Part shown: positions 58,391 through 64,000 of the stretch, one piece after another
How positions within the stretch are numbered: position 1 is the first letter of the stretch
Layout: every line of letters begins with the position of its first letter
Source: Calliphora vicina
Lineage: Eukaryota > Arthropoda > Insecta > Diptera > Calliphoridae
NCBI RefSeq assembly: GCF_958450345.1
Contig: NC_088781.1
Span: 124,260,431 to 124,324,430, forward strand
Reading direction: 5' to 3'
DNA length: 64,000 nt
Notes under the pieces: model-generated
Database searches by the model: none
What the model saw: the letters and a program-made list of their open reading frames with translations, nothing else
Told to the model about the DNA's origin: nothing
Translations under genes and position numbers: made by a program

Positions 58391-58470
58391 CTCACAAGCA
58401 ACATTTAATAATTTTACTTGTGGGTTTAAAATTCACTAGTAATAAAATTCACTAGTAAACGTGGCAGAAC

Positions 58471-58962
58471 TAGTTCAATGAATTGCAGGGTTTCTGCACA
58501 TTTACTTAGACTCACATCATCAAACATACATTACTCATGCGACACAATCTCGTTCCATCAATATGAACTGTAAGCATATTTATACCTCCATAAAAAATTA
58601 CTTAACTGTGACATAAAAATAACAACTAAAACCAAACAAATAAACATCAACAACCAAGCCACAACATAAAATAACGATGACATCAAACAAAACTTTAACC
58701 AAACTATAAATAAATACGTACATATGTGTATTTCTAGGATGCAATAGAGGAACTTACACGTAAGTACACAAAAACTTATATATAAAGGCAAGAACAAAAA
58801 GATATGACAGATTGTTTTCATGGCTACAATTGAATATAATACGGAAAGGAATAACAAAAGCTGGATATAAAAATCAAAAGAAATTTTGAGTGAAAACGTT
58901 TTAAGTATGGAAATAAATATCAGAATTTAATATGGGTATTAGAAAAAACAAGCTGTTTATAC
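58471..58962. other. Copy 2 counterpart of 13,796-14,212 joined to 16,755
   Basis: At about 58,895 the sequence jumps from the equivalent of 14,212 to that of 16,755. I see no gene. Confidence 0.6.
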
Positions 58963-59233
58963 CCAATAAGCACAAAGGCCCCAAAAATTCAAGCACTTGA
59001 ATATTCTGTTGGAATTTAACTTGATTGCAAATGTAATTATGTTTTAAACTTGAAAAATATTTGAAAAACTTAAAAAATTTTCAAACAAAAGATATATTTG
59101 AATTTATATACCCCGTTACTGCAGAATACTATTGAAATAAAGTGTAATACAACTGTAATTAAATTGCTTGACTATAATTCAAGGCTTGAATTACACTTGC
59201 TTTCAACTTGAATTCCAGTAAAATGCTTATTGG
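58963..59233. mobile_element. Possible short TIR element, duplicate
   Basis: The counterpart of 16,825-17,098 with the same CCAATAAGCA/TGCTTATTGG ends. Confidence 0.4.
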
Positions 59234-59279
59234 CTCAATAAGTCCATGACTTGTTGAATGAAACACTGATTTGTTGGAT

Positions 59280-59366
59280 AAAAAAACTATTTTATACTAC
59301 TAACAAAGTCTCCTTTGAGCTCTATACACTTTGTCCAACGTTTCTTCAATATCTTCAAAAAAAGGT
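59280..59366 (-). pseudogene. Mariner-type C-terminal relic, duplicate
   Basis: The counterpart of 17,150-17,235. The KCIELKG-like signature on the minus strand is partly eroded. Confidence 0.55.
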
Positions 59367-59389
59367 TTACATCGACAACCTTCATTCAG

Positions 59390-59525
59390 CCAGACGGACC
59401 ATCATAGTTTAGTGTGAGTCGTTTGGTGTACCTACTTTAAGTTGGGTGTTGGACTAATATTTCTGGGTGTAACAAACATTAGCACAAACGCATAATATCC
59501 TCTCCACTATAGTGGTGTAGGGTAT
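59390..59525 (-). mobile_element. Helentron-like type A repeat, end fragment, duplicate
   Basis: It contains AAGTTGGGTGTTGGACTAAT and ends CACTATAGTGGTGTAGGGTA. It preserves CACAAACGCATAAT, which is damaged in copy 1. Confidence 0.75.
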
Positions 59526-59600
59526 AAATAAGTAAATGACAAATATTTTAAGAAATTTACTTATTTGTTGGCATACTTACTGTCATTGTGTTCCTTATTA

Positions 59601-59842
59601 TGCTGGGTATACACGATACTATTTTTCGTACTAATCGTAGTATGAGTTGAATTACGATTTTGTGATAGACGTTACTACAAATCGTACTATTTCCTTTGAA
59701 AAAAATGACAAGTAATAAAAATATCACAAAAATCAAAAATTTTTGATTTTCATACTTCGTTAGTACGACAACATGATACACGTTACTAATTTCATACTTA
59801 TACGATTTATCGTACGACTTATCGTAACGTGTATACCTAGCA
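59601..59842. mobile_element. MITE (242 bp) with TGCTGGGTATACACG ends, copy 2 only
   Basis: The TIRs are TGCTGGGTATACACGATAC and, inverted, TGCTAGGTATACACGTTAC. TTA flanks both sides (59,598-59,600 and 59,843-59,845). The interior has many TCGTACTA and TACGAT motifs. Copy 1 shows the empty site ATATTATTTCAATT at about 17,445. A 3-bp TTA target suggests PIF/Harbinger, though a 5-bp ATTAT reading is also possible. Confidence 0.85.
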
Positions 59843-59939
59843 TTATTTCAATTGATTTTTTTAAGCTGTCAGAATTAAATAACTGCGACATAACTTTATT
59901 TTATATTAGTTCTCTTTATTTATCTTTAGATTTCAACAT

Positions 59940-60095
59940 TAAAATAAATATTTAATCTTAATCTCTGCAACGTACCGGTAATCTTCTTTTAAACTGCACA
60001 CAGATTTCGTATAATTTTCGTCAGAATCTCATGTCCTGAAAATATAAAGAAAATCTTTAAAAAGAGACAAATGTGAAAAATTAAATTCCTATGAT
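59940..60095 (-). pseudogene. Counterpart of the 17.5-kb frame, with a stop
   Basis: It matches 17,543-17,692 on the minus strand, including the ATATTTTCAG acceptor-like and CCG|GTACGT donor-like sites. Between them the frame that is open in copy 1 meets TGA. If a small exon existed it is broken here. Confidence 0.25.
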
Positions 60096-60229
60096 GGTAA
60101 GTCGTTGTGTTTGTGTATGGAATGTGTTATGATTTTTTTGTGCAATTGAATGATGTTTTTGGTATTTTTTCTTTTCTAATTTTTATTGCCAAACAAATTC
60201 GAAACCTTTTTTCTTTTGCTCGAGTTTGC

Positions 60230-60720
60230 AATACCAGTTACCATAAAGTACCCAGCAGTTTGAAAAGTGCCAATGGGAAACCTTATACTAGCTATATTAC
60301 TACAAGTAAAATAAAATCCACTAAAAAATACCACTTCGATTACTACATGTAATGCTGAATGTTGCCGTTGGTTTTTTGATACTCACTGCTTATTCAGAAA
60401 GTGCAAAAATTAGGTGTAGACATGCAATTTTTAATGGCAAATAGATATCAGTACAAACTGGAAATATGTGGCTTAGTGATTTGTCTATAAAACGAGAGGC
60501 TATGAGTTCAACTCCGTTCCTAGAAAAATATATATTTTTTTTCTCTCAAATGCAGGAGTATTAGGACTATTGAAGTGATAGGCAGAGTGTACTAATTGAC
60601 CACCTACAATTACATTCCCATGTTAAATTCATCAGTCAATAACGTTGCTCGTGGATTTTAAATTCACTAGTAGTAGTTATCAGTGGCTAAACAATTGGAC
60701 ATGATGTAACCAGTTCAACA
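60230..60720 (+). repeat. Composite repeat with the best tRNA-like boxes
   Basis: The A box TGGCTTAGTGA (60,469-60,479) and B box GTTCAACTCC (60,506-60,515) both fit the Pol III consensus, 37 bp apart start to start. The usual flanking blocks of this repeat lie on both sides. No tRNA fold with an intact acceptor stem is evident. Confidence 0.6.
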
Positions 60721-61159
60721 AACTGCAGGGTAACAACAAGAAATTTTCGGGTTTGCTATCACGAAGCCGTTAGAATTTTTTGTAAGGATATGCAAATCCT
60801 TGTATTGTTTGATAGACAATTTGTTTCGCTAAATGCATAGGATATTCAACAGCCCTAAGGATGACGTTGCTTAGTATTTAGCCTTCACTTTAAGTTCGTA
60901 AAGCTTAGATATCAATTGTACAGCAAATACATTTGCAGCAAAATACCTCTAGTAGTACAACAAAGTTCGGCTAATGCTAAGGATGAAAAAAACAAGGAAT
61001 AAAAGTTCGTACAATAAATAAAATCATTACAAAATAGAGTGCTGTACCGAATCTTATATACCAAACCAAAGTTAGATGGAAAATAAAACAAACAAATATT
61101 AATAAATTATTATTTAAGATAAAGTTGGAAAATAAAACAACTTTTTTGGAGGTTGTCTC
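60721..61159. other. Copy 2 counterpart of 19,470-19,870
   Basis: It includes a type B Helentron-like head fragment at 61,033-61,070 (GTGCTGTACCGAATCTTATA). I see no gene. Confidence 0.5.
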
Positions 61160-62815
61160 TAGAGAAGCTAATCGGGACTGATTTTTGAAAATCCCGTGGA
61201 TCGGGATTTGGTAAAGAATCCCGAAATCCCGACCCGGGGTTTCGGGATTTTCGGGAAATCTAAAATCCCGAAAATTATACGAAAAACATACATAATTATG
61301 TCTTTACAATAGAAAGTAAATTTTTTATTTAGCAATTAATTTTTACTAGCATAAGCCGGTGCAGTTCGCTACCCCTACCCTAGTAAAATTAAAAAATGTG
61401 AATGATTGCTGATACAAACTAACTACGTACAATGGTAGGAAGGGGTCATTCCTACTACGCCGATCACGCTTAGCTAAACTTCGTACAGGGATCAGGAATA
61501 AATTCGTTTTTAGCTAACCTCCTTAGAATGATAATAAATTGATTAATACAGAGTTTAAATATTTTTAGAATTATAGTTCTCGAGATATTCAAAATTAATT
61601 ATTTACATTGTGCCACGACAACTACTGCAATCCCGTCCATTTTCAGACAATCTCTGTAAAATGGTTAGAGAGCTATGCGGACAAAGTTTGAATAAGCAAT
61701 TATTACTTTGTATGGAAAGTGACTCACCTCCTTTTCCGACCCCTCCGTCTAATCTAATTCCGTCTTTATTCAGATAAACTCCGCACAGTAATAAGAAATT
61801 AATTCGTAAAAACTTTAAACACTTTTACAATTATAGTTCTACAAATATTCGAAATTAATTATTTACTTTATATGGGCCACGCCCACTATTCCAATCCCGA
61901 ACAATTTCAGCGAAACTATGCAAAATTATAAATGAGCCATTTAAACTAAGTTTGGAGAATCTTGCAATTATAATTCACAAAATATTTAGAAATAACTATT
62001 TAATTTGTATGGGAGGTGACTCACCATTTGTTCAAACCCCTCCCATTTTTTATTAAACTTCATGCCGTGATAAGAAATTGATTCGTATGAAGTATTTACC
62101 CCCATATGCATAAACAGTTTTTAAATTTGTCAAATTTTGAATGGAAATTTTGTTTTATAAACCTTTGATAAATTTAAAAATTGTTTATGCATATGGGAGT
62201 TAGAAAACAAACAAAAAACACCTTCAAAATATAGTTTTTTAATTGACTTTGAATTACTAAAATCTTCTTCTTTGTTTTCTACAACAACTCTCACTTAAAA
62301 CAGAGCGAAATCAATACTGTTTATTTGTTCCTCTTATTTATTTACAACAACAAATTGGACAAACACGCATTGCTTTGTTTACATTTTAGCTTAAGGTTCA
62401 CATGTACACGTTTTTGCATATGTGCTAGTAACATCTTTAAACGCTCATAACTCCTAAAAATCTGAACCGATTTCAATAAAATATATATTCTGCACTCCTG
62501 TGAATAAATCCCTTTAAAATGGTATATTTCTTGCCCAAATTGAATGTATAATGTGCGCGTAAAAGGGGTCTAAAGAAACCGACTTGCCTATTAATATTAT
62601 GATTAGACACTAAAAAGCATACTATTGCATCTATGGTTTCGTCTGCCATTCTGGAATGAATTTTGTTTTCGACTGCTGCCGAAAAACATCTTTCACATTA
62701 AATTCTTCCTATTTATTGATGAAAAACGGGATTTCAAAAATCCCGAAATTCCCGGTATTTAAAATTAAAAAACCCCGGGATTTTCGGGAACGGGATTCCC
62801 CGTTTGGCATCTCTA
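61160..62815. mobile_element. Nonautonomous hAT-type element (1,656 bp), copy 2 only
   Basis: The ends are TAGAGAAGCTAA and, inverted, TAGAGATGCCAA. Perfect 8-bp duplications GTTGTCTC lie at 61,152-61,159 and 62,816-62,823. ATCCCGAAAATCCCGGGAT-like palindromes cluster at both ends. Inside are diverged repeats of a roughly 200-300-bp unit (landmarks GTGACTCACC, TAAGAAATTNATTCGTA and AAATTAATTATTTAC) between about 61,440 and 62,100. A nested hairpin lies at 62,101-62,197. No transposase frame is seen. Confidence 0.92.
62101..62197. repeat. 97-bp hairpin sequence
   Basis: CCCATATGCATAAACAGTTT (62,101) continues to a 34-bp arm that is repeated inverted at 62,164-62,197 with a few differences. 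It is a MITE-like foldback nested in the hAT element. Confidence 0.8.
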
Positions 62816-62823
62816 GTTGTCTC

Positions 62824-63540
62824 ACAGTTTGGTCCATAACTCTGGTTCTACTTGAGCGATTAACAAAGAATATTTGGGGAAAATTTCATCTCTCATTGCA
62901 TCGAGCCAAAACGAGACGGACGGACATTGATAGATCGTGGAATGGGGGAATTCATATCAAGTGAAACAACTTTTGAAATCGAAAAAAATTTAATTTTTTT
63001 TTTCCCAAAATCAAAAACTTTTTTGACTTTTTTCAAAATGAGCCCTTTTCCTTTAAGAGGTTTTTTTCGCATAGTAGGGGAATGGGACATATATCAAAAT
63101 ACGTGGTTTTTTACTCAAGATATAGTATTTTTGACGTTTTTGCAAAATCAAAAACTTTGTTGATTTTTTTTTTCAAAATTGGCAGCTTTTTAATTATTTT
63201 TAGGAAGCTTAGGTCTTTTCCTTTAAGAGATTTTTTTGTCGCTTTTTTTGTAGCAAAATCTATTTTTTTTTTCAAATGGACCCTTTTAATTTTTTGCTCA
63301 AATTAAACTTTAGGTCTATTCCAAAATAAACATTTTGTAATTGAAGACATACAATTTTTGATTTTTTTTTTCAAAATAAAAAATTCTGTATCTTTAGTTA
63401 CAAAACACGTATTTTGATATATGTCCCACTTGCATCCTACTAAGGATACCAAAAAGCTGTTTAAATAAAAGACCCTTATTTGAAGAAAAAAGGGCCGATT
63501 TTGAAAAAAGTCAAAAAAGTTTGTTTAATGTTATCCATAT
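62824..63540. repeat. T-rich repeat with ~370-bp inverted pair
   Basis: ACATATATCAAAATACGTG (63,090) is repeated inverted as CACGTATTTTGATATATGT (63,406-63,424), and longer arms of about 55 bp span 63,074-63,130 and 63,385-63,442. A GACGGACGGACATTGATAG block at 62,917 recalls the Helentron-like tetranucleotide tracts. Open frames here are T-run artefacts. Confidence 0.55.
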
Positions 63541-64000
63541 ATAAATGTGACCGTTGCCTGTTGCTTTTAAATTCAGTACTTTCATCTCAAATATTTACTA
63601 CGACTAACATATTGCTCTATTTATAAATATGTCACAATATTTTTAAGAATTTGTATTAATAGCATATTACATTTCTTAGCAGTTTAAGTATTCATAACTG
63701 CGTTTTATACAATTATGTACGTATGCATGTTTTTCATTAATTTAATTTTTCATGTAAAGGAGAATTTATATGAAAAAAGTTCTAGCAGACACAATTTGTT
63801 CTTATTATATGTTACTCAGTAACAAGATAAATATATTCTACAATGTCTGCATCCAAATTAGAGTTGGAAAATTAGCAACAGACAAAGTTTATGAATATGC
63901 ATAGATAAGAATGTACTACAAATTTGTTCTATGTCTCATATATCATCAATGTCAATAAGTACCGAATCGACAGTAGAATATTGAAGAACAGTACACAGTA
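63541..64000. other. Copy 2 counterpart of about 19,890-20,485
   Basis: Collinear with copy 1 but without the Harbinger-type MITE of 20,036-20,142. The match continues to the window end. Confidence 0.7.

Larger units (their letters stand above)
56360..58470 (+). repeat. Composite repeat, interrupted twice
   Basis: The counterpart of 12,615-13,790. The tRNA-like part has been cut away by a deletion at 56,744 that also removes the left end of the nested hAT element. A second hAT element splits the right part at 57,495. Confidence 0.6.
42083..64000 (+). repeat. Copy 2 of the ~42-kb-period direct duplication
   Basis: This is the counterpart of 1-20,485 in the same orientation. Private material here includes 44,426-46,260, 46,801-47,629, 52,790-55,733, 57,495-58,390, 59,601-59,842 and 61,160-62,815. 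It lacks the copy-1 segment 14,213-16,754. Several private insertions have a clean unoccupied site in copy 1, which supports their boundaries. The last bases still match copy 1, so the repeat continues beyond the window. Confidence 0.93.

Noticed and set aside
62656..63306. Chain of Phe/Lys-rich frames
   Set aside because: T-run and A-run artefacts that cross the end of a hAT element.

Overview
The window is about 64 kb of very AT-rich, gene-poor eukaryotic DNA, most likely from a higher fly (a calyptrate such as a blow fly or house fly is my best guess). The grounds are dispersed repeats that pair TA-rich tracts with GTCY tetranucleotide tracts across a short conserved core (the 'mini-me'/Helentron-related organisation known from Diptera), mariner relics, a BEL/Pao LTR element and many short terminal-inverted-repeat (TIR) elements. 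I see no bacterial operon, no rRNA or functional tRNA gene, no CRISPR array and no complete host gene.

Large-scale layout: positions 1-20,485 are repeated in direct orientation at about 42,083-64,000, with a period near 42-43.5 kb and identity in the mid-90s percent by eye. The two copies are collinear but differ by many whole-element insertions and deletions. In several cases one copy preserves the empty site of an insertion in the other. This is either a diverged tandem duplication or two haplotypes placed end to end by the assembler.

Region by region. 1-20.5 kb (copy 1): mariner and LINE relics, Helentron-like repeats, four nonautonomous hAT-type elements with 8-bp target duplications, a tRNA-like composite repeat, a 1.4-kb TIR element, and one 107-nt block at 15,889-15,995 that looks like a real coding exon. 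20.5-35.4 kb: Helentron-like repeats, two of them a close inverted pair, one with a large TGGC microsatellite; nested foldback elements; small MITEs of Harbinger and piggyBac type; a decayed Tc1/mariner transposase. 35.4-40.0 kb: a 4.65-kb BEL/Pao retrotransposon on the minus strand with two LTRs, a primer-binding site and an uninterrupted 688-aa Gag/partial-RT frame lacking the catalytic aspartate pair. 40.6-42.2 kb: a decayed hAT element with transposase traces. 42.2-64 kb (copy 2): the counterpart of copy 1, carrying its own private insertions and lacking the 2.5-kb segment that holds the candidate exon.

The mobile DNA does not form a pathway. The window is best read as layered insertions: hAT elements inside Helentron-like repeats and inside a tRNA-like repeat, Helentron-like repeats inside TIR elements, and the LTR element inside a foldback element. 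The only candidates for host function are the exon at 15.9 kb, a weak frame at 17.5 kb and a 63-codon frame at 28.5 kb; I recognise none of their products.
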